A stretch of DNA of 16,085 nucleotides from Bacillota bacterium (GTDB lineage: Bacteria > Bacillota > Clostridia > Tissierellales > Peptoniphilaceae). Positions 1 through 7,194 of the stretch are shown here, piece by piece. Each line of letters opens with the position of its first letter. Position 1 is the first letter of the stretch. Both the position numbers and the translations under genes were made by a program. The notes below the pieces were generated by a model. The model searched no databases. It was not told the origin of the DNA and was given only the letters and a program-made list of their open reading frames with translations. The stretch spans positions 1 through 16,085 of the forward strand of contig JAEXBN010000035.1 of the NCBI GenBank assembly GCA_023394045.1, written 5' to 3'.

Positions 1-742
1 CGGCAATGGCGCGCACGCCCGGGTTCGGATGCATGGGAAACAGCACCTTGACATCGGCATGTTCCTCTGCAATCCGTCTCACCGCCCGAAACATTCGGTG
101 CATCGGCTCTCCCCAGTTTTCGCGGCGATGCGCCGTCAACAAAATCAGACGGCTCCCCCGCGCCCACTCCCATTCCGGGTGCGTAAATGTTGGCGAAACC
201 GTCGTCTGCATCGCATCAATCACCGTATTTCCCGTTAAAAACAACCCGTCCTCCGCGATGTCCTCATAGCGCAGATTCTCCAATGCGCGCGCTGTCGGCG
301 CAAAATGGTACCGGCTCAAACGATCCACCACCTGGCGATTCATCTCCTCGGGGAACGGCTGCGCCAGATCGCCCGTGCGCAATCCCGCCTCAACATGACC
401 CACGGGAATCTGAAGATAGAAAGCAGCGAGCGCTGCGGCAAACGTGCTGGTCGTATCTCCATGAACCAGCACGATCTCCGGGCGAACCGACTCCATCACA
501 TCCCGGAGCTTCTGCAGAAGCCGTGCGGTCAGATCCGAGAGATCCTGCCCTGGAAGCATAATATTCAAATCCACATCGGGCATGATCGAAAAGGCGCCCA
601 GCACCTGCGCCAGCATTTCGCGATGCTGTCCGGTCACACAAACCATGGGCTGAAAGGCACTCCGCCGGTTCAGCTCCTGAATCAACGGAGCCATTTTGAT
701 CGCTTCCGGACGCGTTCCGAAGACGACGAGAATTTTTTTCAT
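1..742 (-). CDS. wecB: UDP-N-acetylglucosamine 2-epimerase (non-hydrolysing), C-terminus cut by window edge
   Basis: Cytoplasmic enzyme that interconverts UDP-GlcNAc and UDP-ManNAc, supplying ManNAc for teichoic acid linkage units or capsule/exopolysaccharide. The reading frame runs off the left edge; 247 N-terminal residues are visible of a family usually near 370. Family motifs appear in order: FGTRPEAIKMAPL (8-20), VTGQHREML (36-44), VHGDTTST (93-100), HVEAGLRTGDL (116-126), PFPEEMNR (129-136), LTGNTVIDA (169-177) and LTAHRREN (202-209). Asp96, Glu118, Glu132 and His205 align with the residues held to be catalytic in E. coli WecB. The start is ATG at 742 with AAGGGG upstream. It lies about 30 bases after the flippase gene on the same strand, so it is probably cotranscribed. 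The family call is very secure. wecB/mnaA are interchangeable names for this family. Confidence 0.95.
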   Translation of the reverse strand, partial: MKKILVVFGTRPEAIKMAPLIQELNRRSAFQPMVCVTGQHREMLAQVLGAFSIMPDVDLNIMLPGQDLSDLTARLLQKLRDVMESVRPEIVLVHGDTTSTFAAALAAFYLQIPVGHVEAGLRTGDLAQPFPEEMNRQVVDRLSRYHFAPTARALENLRYEDIAEDGLFLTGNTVIDAMQTTVSPTFTHPEWEWARGSRLILLTAHRRENWGEPMHRMFRAVRRIAEEHADVKVLFPMHPNPGVRAIA

Positions 743-772
743 ACCATTCCCCTTCCCATGCGGGTCTCCCCA

Positions 773-2185
773 TCAATCAAATTTCCATTTCTCCGGGTGA
801 CGCCGAATATCCAGCGTCTGCGTCAGCGTATCACGCTGAATGAACAAACAGAGGAGCAGACCTCCCGCCACCACCAGACCGGTCCAAGGCGCCTGCATCG
901 CCATCCACATTCCCACAGCAATCATCAGCAGTGAGGTCAAAATCTGTTTATATTGCGGGATGATGAATCCGCACTTTCGTGAAAACCCGGTTCGCGCCAG
1001 ATAAAAGACAAAATAAGACAGCGCCACCGCCAAGGCGGCGCCACGAAAGCCGATCCGCGAGGTCAGAAGCCAGTTGATCAGCAAGCTGGGCAGAAAGGTC
1101 AGCAGACTGACCAGCAGATTATATTCGGTGCGCCGCTGAAACATCATCCCCAGATAGGTGGTTTCGGAAAGCGCACTTAAAATCAGGCGCAGACTCAACA
1201 AGCCCAAAATCCATTTGGCCTGTTCATAGCCCGGTCCCAAAATCAGATCGAGAAGCGGGCTGGCGATGAGAATCCCAAAATAGATCAGGGTCAGCACAGC
1301 CAAAAGCGCATCGCTCACATAAGAAAAATGCGCCATACTTCGATCTTCATCATGCCAGCGAAAGGCCGTCGCGATCCAGAAATTGGCGAACGTCGTCGTA
1401 ATCAGGCTGAGCACGTTCACGATGTTGCGTCCTACGTTGTATACGCCTAAATCCGCCTTCGTCGCAAAGTGGTTGAGAAAAATGCTGTCGACGGAATTGA
1501 GTCCCGCCGCCAGCGCGACCAGAAGAAGCAGCGGCCAGGCGTAGCGCAGCATCCGGTGCATCAGCGCCGAATCACGCACAAACGACCGCATGTCCAACAT
1601 ATGGCGAAAGCGCCAGACCAGGAGCGCATCGATCAGTAAATTTCCCGCAAGCAAGCCGATCACGGGACCTGCATAGTCCGTCATTCCAAGAAAAACCAAA
1701 CCCAACGTGATCACAAAGCTGACCACTTTAATCTCAATCGCCACTTTGGAATAGAGCAGCGCTTCTTCACGCATCCGGAGCAGAAGGAAGAAGAACCGTT
1801 CAAAAACCCCCGCCACGCACCAGATGCCGCCGATCCAGACAAACAGCCGTTCATCGGGATTGCCAAAAATCCATTGCGAAATTTGCGGCGCAAAAAGGAA
1901 ACATCCGACCGCAAAAAGGCACGATGCCAGAAGCGGAAAAAGCATCGCGTGCTGCAGCACCTGCCGTTTATCGTCCACCGTATAATATTCACGAATGAAG
2001 GCTTGATCCAAACCCAGACAGAGAAATCCCGGAACCTGAAGCAGCATCGTCCGATAAAAGCTAAAGATTCCATAGTCTCCCTGTGTCAGGAAAAAGGTCA
2101 GAATCGGCACCTGCACGACGGAGATGACCGCCGTGACAAAAGAGCCCACACTAAATCCGGCCAGACGCCGAAGAAAAGCTTTCAT
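773..2185 (-). CDS. Polysaccharide flippase, Wzx/MOP-type membrane protein
   Basis: A protein of about 470 residues made almost entirely of hydrophobic segments (about 12 to 14 apparent membrane spans) with short charged loops. The N-terminus (RRLAGFSVGSFVTAVISVVQ then PILTFFLTQGDYGIFSFYRT) is the typical start of polysaccharide-biosynthesis export proteins of the MOP superfamily, where a helix is followed by a conserved D(Y/F)G motif. Such proteins flip lipid-linked oligosaccharide units across the membrane. A GTG start at 2188 is possible, but ATG at 2185 is better spaced from GGAGG and shares its A with the upstream TGA (TGATG), so translation is probably coupled to the GT4 gene. Context with a GT4 gene and wecB supports a polysaccharide role. 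The sugar repeat carried cannot be predicted. Confidence 0.88.
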   Translation of the reverse strand: MKAFLRRLAGFSVGSFVTAVISVVQVPILTFFLTQGDYGIFSFYRTMLLQVPGFLCLGLDQAFIREYYTVDDKRQVLQHAMLFPLLASCLFAVGCFLFAPQISQWIFGNPDERLFVWIGGIWCVAGVFERFFFLLLRMREEALLYSKVAIEIKVVSFVITLGLVFLGMTDYAGPVIGLLAGNLLIDALLVWRFRHMLDMRSFVRDSALMHRMLRYAWPLLLLVALAAGLNSVDSIFLNHFATKADLGVYNVGRNIVNVLSLITTTFANFWIATAFRWHDEDRSMAHFSYVSDALLAVLTLIYFGILIASPLLDLILGPGYEQAKWILGLLSLRLILSALSETTYLGMMFQRRTEYNLLVSLLTFLPSLLINWLLTSRIGFRGAALAVALSYFVFYLARTGFSRKCGFIIPQYKQILTSLLMIAVGMWMAMQAPWTGLVVAGGLLLCLFIQRDTLTQTLDIRRHPEKWKFD

Positions 2186-3345
2186 CACCCCTCCTCCAGC
2201 AAATAATGAGTGCGCCGTCCTTCAAGAAAATCCACATACAGCTGAAAGGCTTCCTCCCCCGTAAACTTGCGGCGCACAAACGCCTGGTGCCGTTCCTCTG
2301 CCGAAGGACACGCGGCAGCTTCCCGATGGATCACCGCGTCCAAATGCTCCGCCCAGACCGCCGCATCCGCTTCCAAGGGCACAAAATCCAGCAAATGCAG
2401 GCCAAAATCCACTTCCCGCGTAATGCGGTCGCTGAGCACCACGGGGGTTCCGGCGGCCTGCGCCTCGATGGCGACCGTCGGCAGCCCTTCGGAAAAAGAA
2501 GGCAGCAGCACAGCATCCAGCGCCGCCATCACTTGCGTGAGCGGTTCCATCCGATCCAAAAACAACACCCGGCTTTCCAGGTGGCGGACACGCGTTTCCT
2601 CTCTCAGCGCTGCAGAAAGATCCCCGTCCCCGATCACCAAAAAGTATCCGGGACGCTGATTTTGGCGGAACTGCTCCGCGATCTCCAGCATTTTCCGATG
2701 ATTTTTTACGGTCACCAACCGTCCGATCATTCCCATCAGCGGCGCCTCTTCCTCCACGTGAAGCCGTTGAAACAGTGCTTGGCGATCCTCCTGGCGCTGC
2801 GCCTCGCTGCGCTGAAAGCTCCGGTCATCCACACTATTGGGGAGAATCATGATCTGCTCTTCAGGCACCCGACCGAAAACATCGCGGATCGCCTGCGCCG
2901 AACAGCCCACGTAATCATCCGTCATCATCCGATTGCTGAGTTGAAGCAGCTTCGTTCGCGCGCGAATCCCAAAATCGTTGCGTGTTCCATCGTTCATCTT
3001 TCCATGCGCATGCAGAATAAAGCGCCCTGCGCCGCCGCGCGGCATCAAGAGCCAAAAAGCAATGGCATACCGACCCGGAGCATGACAATGCACCAGATCA
3101 TAAATATGCTCATCAAACGGCGCGCGCACGGCCTTTCGAAAGGCACGCCATCCCGCCGTTTTCGGATTGGGCATACGAAAAATCTTGCCGCCGGTCTGCG
3201 CGATCTCCTCCTGAAAGGCATCGGGCACGTCCGCGAACGTCAGCACATCAAAAACCAGATCCGGATGATGATTCGCCCGGGCAAGATTGCGAATAAACGT
3301 CGAAATCCCCCCGCCATATCCCATCATGATGTGTAGCACGCGCAT
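2185..3345 (-). CDS. GT4-family glycosyltransferase (EpsF/CapM-like)
   Basis: A 386-residue GT-B fold glycosyltransferase. The N-terminal Rossmann domain opens with MRVLHIMMGYGGGISTFIRN, whose glycine-rich loop is typical of GT4 enzymes that use a nucleotide-sugar donor. Further signatures are LVHCHAPGRYA and ILHAHGK in the acceptor half. The donor half has MIGRLVTVKNHRKMLE, LVIGDGDL and the E-x7-E motif in PSFSEGLPTVAIEAQAAGTP. No membrane span or signal peptide is seen, so it likely acts at the cytoplasmic face of the membrane. The ATG start at 3345 has GGGAACGGG upstream. The stop overlaps the flippase start, which implies an operon. Donor and acceptor sugars are unknown. Confidence 0.92.
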   Translation of the reverse strand: MRVLHIMMGYGGGISTFIRNLARANHHPDLVFDVLTFADVPDAFQEEIAQTGGKIFRMPNPKTAGWRAFRKAVRAPFDEHIYDLVHCHAPGRYAIAFWLLMPRGGAGRFILHAHGKMNDGTRNDFGIRARTKLLQLSNRMMTDDYVGCSAQAIRDVFGRVPEEQIMILPNSVDDRSFQRSEAQRQEDRQALFQRLHVEEEAPLMGMIGRLVTVKNHRKMLEIAEQFRQNQRPGYFLVIGDGDLSAALREETRVRHLESRVLFLDRMEPLTQVMAALDAVLLPSFSEGLPTVAIEAQAAGTPVVLSDRITREVDFGLHLLDFVPLEADAAVWAEHLDAVIHREAAACPSAEERHQAFVRRKFTGEEAFQLYVDFLEGRRTHYLLEEG

Positions 3346-3364
3346 CCCGTTCCCATCCCTTCAA

Positions 3365-3414
3365 TTCTCCATCTTCTCTTGATGTATCTTATCGTAGCTG
3401 GAGAAGTTTGGAAA
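3365..3414 (-). promoter_or_regulatory. Possible promoter with flanking inverted repeat before the GT4 gene
   Basis: On the minus strand TTTCCA (3409-3414) and TAAGAT (3386-3391) are separated by 17 bases and each matches 4 of 6 consensus positions. The inverted repeat TTCTCCA (3365-3371) / TGGAGAA (3399-3405) brackets the -10 element, which could be an operator or a leader hairpin. The gap between the ABC permease stop and the GT4 start is only 86 bases, so readthrough from the ABC operon is an equally good explanation. Confidence 0.25.
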
Positions 3415-3431
3415 GAACCCCCGCTGCCGGT

Positions 3432-5108
3432 TTACATTTCCTTGCGCATCGCTTTCGGTCCCCGGCGCAGGATCAGCTGGTAAGCCAAAGGAATCAGCAG
3501 GGCAAACGCAGCCAGCGAAATCAGCGCAAAAATCAGCGGTTGAACCGTTTCCACCAACTGCGGAAACAGCATCACACAGAACAGATACACCACAAGATTC
3601 ACGATCGTCGCCGAAACCGACCGGACTCCCCCATCTTTGTCATAGGGAAAGAAGACATAGTAAACGAAAAGCGGCAGCACGGTAAAAAATAGCCCGTACG
3701 TCATCACCAGAAGCCCTGCCGCCAGAAGATCCGGCAGGCGCATCCCCGCCGCCAAACCATTTCCAGCGACGAAAAGAAGCACCAGCCCCGTTGGCCAGAG
3801 CATGAGCCCCAATAGGCTCTTCGCCCTCAAACGGAACATCGCAAGAAGCGCCTTGTCTTCCTTATAGAAGGAATAATGCAGCAGCGCCTGATCGCAATTG
3901 AGGTACATCGCCCGCGTCAGATGGCTGAGGCTGCAGAGCAGATACATCGCCAGAGGGATAAAAAAGACCATCTGTGATACCCCGAATCGGCCTTCCGTAT
4001 CCGTCTGAATCATCCCGGTCAAGATGATAAAAGCAACCGCTCCGAAAGCCATCCGATGACGGATGGGCTTAAGCAGAAGACGGCGGTGCCGCAAAAAGAA
4101 CAAATCGTTCAGCATCGCGTACCCCGTTTTTTCACCGACGGTTCGCTCCGCTGTGGAAGTCTGAATATCTTCATCCAAAACTTTCACCGCATCGCGATTG
4201 GCCGTCTTCCCCAGTTGCTCAATCGCCGCCTTCTGATCGACGGCTTTTTCCACCAACAGGCCAAACTCCGTTTGTCCGCGATAAAAACGAAGGCTCATCC
4301 AAGCAAAGGGAATCAGCGCCAGCGTGAGGATCGCCCCTAGCCAGAACAGATCGTACCCGAGCCAATACAACAGCGCCGCGACCACGACATGGAGCAACAT
4401 TCCGATCACCAATCTCCAGCTCTCGTACTTCTCATCCTTCAAGCGACGCTCATACACGCGAAGATCATGCCGGTAGTATGGCGCCTCTAATGCCCATTCC
4501 GACAATAGAAGAGCCGCGCTCCAGAGAACACTTTCTCCCACAGACCAGATGGGCACCAGCCAGCTGAACATCGCCATCCAAACGATCGTCCGGCTCACAA
4601 AATGCAGCAGCGGATCCAAAACCCCAAACACCAACAGCAGCCGGCGCGGATCCAGATGATAAAGCTTCATGCCACTATAAAATTCGCCCAGAGAAGACAT
4701 CACGCGGGATCCGGCATGTGGCATCATCGCATAGAGCATCCAAAACGCCCCGCTCGCCACCAAATACACGGATGCCTGAAAATGCCCCAGAACCAAGGCA
4801 TTCCCAGAGTGAGGAATCACGTTCATGGCTGCGCTTCCAGCCCCCAACGTCAGCCCCGTAACGAACAGTGTCTTGATCACATCGACCAACAGCGTGCTGA
4901 GAAAAAGAAAAACATCCAGCAGCCTCTTCAATCCTGCAAAACGATAGTGATCACCCAGATGTTTTCCGATCAACGGAATATGCCTGACGGCGTAGATCAG
5001 CCCATTCACCGTCTGGTGCAGACGAATGCGCGATAGAACCCGATAATCCTTCCAGATCTCCGGATCCGCCAGCCGTGTCCGATTTTCTGAAGAGTGGATC
5101 GGCATCAT
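3432..5108 (-). CDS. ABC exporter membrane subunit, long EcsB-like permease
   Basis: A polytopic membrane protein of 558 residues, paired with the ATPase gene directly upstream. Hydrophobic spans cluster in two halves separated by a charged stretch (about residues 290-340, around VEKAVDQKAAIEQLGKTANR), giving roughly 12 spans. The layout resembles EcsB/YthQ-type permeases, but it is clearly longer than the roughly 400 residues usual for EcsB. The ATG at 5108 is taken as the start because GGAGGAGGA precedes it and it overlaps the ATPase TGA as ATGA. The frame stays open further upstream to 5216, but that part lies inside the ATPase gene. The substrate is unknown. The permease role is inferred from topology and pairing rather than from a diagnostic motif. 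Confidence 0.8.
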   Translation of the reverse strand: MMPIHSSENRTRLADPEIWKDYRVLSRIRLHQTVNGLIYAVRHIPLIGKHLGDHYRFAGLKRLLDVFLFLSTLLVDVIKTLFVTGLTLGAGSAAMNVIPHSGNALVLGHFQASVYLVASGAFWMLYAMMPHAGSRVMSSLGEFYSGMKLYHLDPRRLLLVFGVLDPLLHFVSRTIVWMAMFSWLVPIWSVGESVLWSAALLLSEWALEAPYYRHDLRVYERRLKDEKYESWRLVIGMLLHVVVAALLYWLGYDLFWLGAILTLALIPFAWMSLRFYRGQTEFGLLVEKAVDQKAAIEQLGKTANRDAVKVLDEDIQTSTAERTVGEKTGYAMLNDLFFLRHRRLLLKPIRHRMAFGAVAFIILTGMIQTDTEGRFGVSQMVFFIPLAMYLLCSLSHLTRAMYLNCDQALLHYSFYKEDKALLAMFRLRAKSLLGLMLWPTGLVLLFVAGNGLAAGMRLPDLLAAGLLVMTYGLFFTVLPLFVYYVFFPYDKDGGVRSVSATIVNLVVYLFCVMLFPQLVETVQPLIFALISLAAFALLIPLAYQLILRRGPKAMRKEM

Positions 5109-5803
5109 TCCTCCTCCCTCAGCAAACGGATAATCTGTTCTTCCGCATCCGGATCCTGCAAATCCTGATTCACCGGAAGAATGATTCCCTCGCGCAACAG
5201 TAACACATCGTCGCACAGATCCTTCGCCAGCTGCAAAATATGCGTCGAAAACAAAATAATGTGCTCAGAGTGAATCGAACGGATGAGCACCTTCATCTCA
5301 TGCTGCACTACCACATCCAGCGAGGTCAGAGGCTCATCCATCAGGATGACCTTCGGACGCAGAATCATAAACATCAGCATCTGCAATTTATTTTTCATCC
5401 CCGTGGAATAACCTTGAATGAGCCGATCTCGGTCATCCTCATCAAAAGCGATCTGATCAAAGTAAACGTCCGCCGGTTGGGGATCGTGAATTTTTTCCCG
5501 ATTCGCGCCAATAAAAAATTCAATCATCTCCCGACCCGTCAGAAAATTCGGCAGCTGCGGCTCCGCCACCATAAAAAAAACATCCTCCAGCGCCAACGGA
5601 CGAAGGATCCCCTCCTCTTCCAATAAGATCTCCCCGCCGTCCCGCTGTTTTTCTCCCGCAATCAAGGAAAACAGCGTCGTCTTTCCCGCGCCATTGCGCC
5701 CCAGAAGCGCCGTCACCATCCCCTGTTCCACAACGGCATTGGCTCCGCGAAGCACTTCTTTCGATCCAAAGGACTTTTTGACTTCCTGAATATGTAAACG
5801 CAT
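5105..5803 (-). CDS. ABC transporter ATP-binding protein (EcsA/YthP-like)
   Basis: A 232-residue single-domain ABC ATPase that would energise the membrane protein encoded next. Walker A is GRNGAGKT (35-42), the signature is YSTGMKNKL (about 132-140) with the usual LSGGQ replaced by STGMK as in many export ATPases, Walker B is VILMDEP (152-158), and the switch histidine is His188 in FSTH. The Q-loop region reads VAEPQLPNFLTG, close to the form seen in EcsA-type exporters. The ATG at 5803 has GGAAGG upstream. It is the first gene after a good minus-strand promoter and overlaps the permease gene by four bases. ATPase identity is certain; the EcsA-like placement is an inference. Confidence 0.93.
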   Translation of the reverse strand: MRLHIQEVKKSFGSKEVLRGANAVVEQGMVTALLGRNGAGKTTLFSLIAGEKQRDGGEILLEEEGILRPLALEDVFFMVAEPQLPNFLTGREMIEFFIGANREKIHDPQPADVYFDQIAFDEDDRDRLIQGYSTGMKNKLQMLMFMILRPKVILMDEPLTSLDVVVQHEMKVLIRSIHSEHIILFSTHILQLAKDLCDDVLLLREGIILPVNQDLQDPDAEEQIIRLLREEE

Positions 5804-5897
5804 CCGCGATCCTTCCCTCTCTTCTTTTTATGAACGAATGATCAATGAACCATGACCGTCCTGAGACCATCTCCCCCATTTGAAGTCTTGCTCGTTT

Positions 5898-5926
5898 AGT
5901 GTAACCGATGACCATGCGCGTGGCAA
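5898..5926 (-). promoter_or_regulatory. Promoter for the ABC ATPase-permease operon
   Basis: On the minus strand TTGCCA (5921-5926, 5 of 6 to consensus) and TACACT (5898-5903, 4 of 6) are 17 bases apart. Transcription would begin near 5891, leaving a leader of about 88 bases before the ATPase start at 5803. Sigma-A type by pattern. Confidence 0.5.
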
Positions 5927-5969
5927 TCTTCTTTCCTTCAAACGCCTTCCTCAAGCGCCGCCTGCCCGC

Positions 5970-6022
5970 TCTTCCCGATTCACCCCGCCTTTCCGTTCTT
6001 CCCGATTCACCCCGCCTTTCCG
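5970..6022. repeat. Two-copy 27-bp tandem repeat
   Basis: Positions 5970-5995 and 5997-6022 are identical over 26 bases with a period of 27. The unit begins TCTTCCCGATTCACC and ends CCTTTCCG. A degenerate third copy may lie just before it: positions 5956-5968 match the end of the unit at 10 of 13 bases. The repeat lies between the two divergent promoters. Confidence 0.9.
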
Positions 6023-6042
6023 GCGCAATCCTGTGCAGAAAT

Positions 6043-6071
6043 GGGACAAATTGCATCAAATTGCATATAAT
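6043..6071 (+). promoter_or_regulatory. Promoter of the ddl-murF operon, with tandem 10-bp repeat
   Basis: A perfect TATAAT (6066-6071) lies 17 bases after GGGACA (6043-6048, 4 of 6 to TTGACA). Within the promoter, CAAATTGCAT is repeated head to tail at 6047-6056 and 6057-6066, running from the end of the -35 to the first base of the -10. Transcription would begin near 6078, about 30 bases before the GTG start of ddl. AAGGAG at 6095-6100 is the ribosome binding site. Confidence 0.6.
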
Positions 6072-6108
6072 AATGGAATAACCTCGAACAAAGTAAGGAG
6101 AATTTTGC

Positions 6109-7194
6109 GTGAAAACTATACTCGTTCTGTGCGGCGGACGCTCCACAGAACATGAAGTCTCTCTGCGCAGCGCGGCTTCCATCATCAATGGTCTGGATCG
6201 CAATCAGTATGCGGTCGCCGCCTGCTATATTGACAAAGAAGGGCGCTTTCTTCCAGTAGCGCTCCCGGAGCTTCCCGTTCAATCCGCCGATCTCATTCTT
6301 TCCTCCCCTGCCCCGAGGCTTCAGACGATCAGCGCATTCTGTGATTTCGTCGCCGCCCTGCAGCAAACCGGCTCGGTCATCGCTCTGCCGGTCATTCACG
6401 GTCAGACCGGCGAAGATGGGGAGATCCAAGGATTTCTCCAAACACTCGGTGTCGCTTATGCCGGAAACCGCTTGACGGCCAGCGCGTTATGTATGGATAA
6501 GGGATTCGCCAACGATGTCCTCCGCGCCGCCGGAATTCCCGAAGCGGATTATTTTGTGCTCTGTCGTTCGGAGCTGCAAAAGGACGACGCTTTTCCCGCT
6601 TTGCGTGAACGCATCGAGCATTCATTTGGCTTTCCGTGCTATATCAAGCCCGCCAATAATGGCTCTTCTGTCGGGGTGCACCGCGCCATGCCGGAATCGC
6701 TGGAAGAAGCCGTTCGAGATGCCCTGCGCTATGACCGCCGAATCGTCATTGAACAGGAAATCCGCGGTCATGAGGTCGAAGTCTCCATCCTCGGCAACGC
6801 CCATCCCGAAGCGTCGCTCCCTGGAAGTTATACGTCTTCCCATGAAGTGCTGGATTACGAAGCAAAATATCAGGACCGCGCGACGATTGAAAACATCCCC
6901 CATCCCCTGCCGCCTGAGGTGACCAAAGAGGTGCAGGCGCTGGCGCTCCGCGCATATCAGGCGCTGGGATGTGAAGGGTTTGCGCGTGTGGATCTCTTCG
7001 TCGGCGAGGATCATCGCCTCTATATCAACGAAATCAACACCTTTCCCGGCATGACCGCCTCGTCGCTGGCGCCGAAGCTCTTTACTCAGCTCACCGATAT
7101 GACCTTTGCCGCTTATTTGGATCGGATTATTTCCAATGCGGAGGCATCGGAATCGGAACTGGCGGCTATTGAAAATTCATGGGAGAACGCATGA
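6109..7194 (+). CDS. ddl: D-alanine--D-alanine ligase
   Basis: A 361-residue cytoplasmic ATP-grasp ligase that joins two D-alanines into the dipeptide that MurF then adds to the peptidoglycan precursor. Family motifs in order are LCGGRSTEHEVSLRSA (7-22), GQTGEDGEIQGFL with the following LGVAYAG, DKGFANDVL, KPANNGSSVGV, IEQEIRGHEVEVSILGN, the omega-loop VLDYEAKY, GFARVDLF and YINEINTFPGMT. The tyrosine-containing DYEAKY loop is the form found in normal D-Ala-D-Ala ligases rather than in VanA-type D-Ala-D-lactate ligases. The start is GTG at 6109, eight bases after AAGGAG. It is the first gene of the operon and its stop overlaps the murF start. Length is normal for the family. Confidence 0.96.
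   Translation: MKTILVLCGGRSTEHEVSLRSAASIINGLDRNQYAVAACYIDKEGRFLPVALPELPVQSADLILSSPAPRLQTISAFCDFVAALQQTGSVIALPVIHGQTGEDGEIQGFLQTLGVAYAGNRLTASALCMDKGFANDVLRAAGIPEADYFVLCRSELQKDDAFPALRERIEHSFGFPCYIKPANNGSSVGVHRAMPESLEEAVRDALRYDRRIVIEQEIRGHEVEVSILGNAHPEASLPGSYTSSHEVLDYEAKYQDRATIENIPHPLPPEVTKEVQALALRAYQALGCEGFARVDLFVGEDHRLYINEINTFPGMTASSLAPKLFTQLTDMTFAAYLDRIISNAEASESELAAIENSWENA

Larger units (their letters stand above)
5804..6108. other. Divergent intergenic region between the ABC operon and the ddl operon
   Basis: This 305-base gap holds a minus-strand promoter for the ABC operon, a plus-strand promoter for ddl, and a short tandem duplication between them (listed separately). The frames that stay open across it are out of register with the neighbouring genes and encode Arg/Gly- or Arg/Pro-rich low-complexity sequence, so no gene is called here. 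Confidence 0.8.

Noticed and set aside
2206..3336. Long plus-strand open frame of 376 codons opposite the GT4 gene
   Set aside because: It lies entirely antisense to a clear GT4 glycosyltransferase, its product is rich in His, Arg and Gln with no family resemblance, and no ribosome binding site is seen. It is a shadow of biased codon use.
5109..5216. Upstream extension of the EcsB-like permease
   Set aside because: It is inside the ATPase gene, and the ATG at 5108 has a strong RBS and a typical ATGA overlap.
5520..6203. Minus-strand open frame across the divergent intergenic region, containing the 27-bp repeats as ERRGESGRT units
   Set aside because: It overlaps both the ABC ATPase and ddl out of frame and crosses both promoters. 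Only the low-complexity repeat makes it look patterned.
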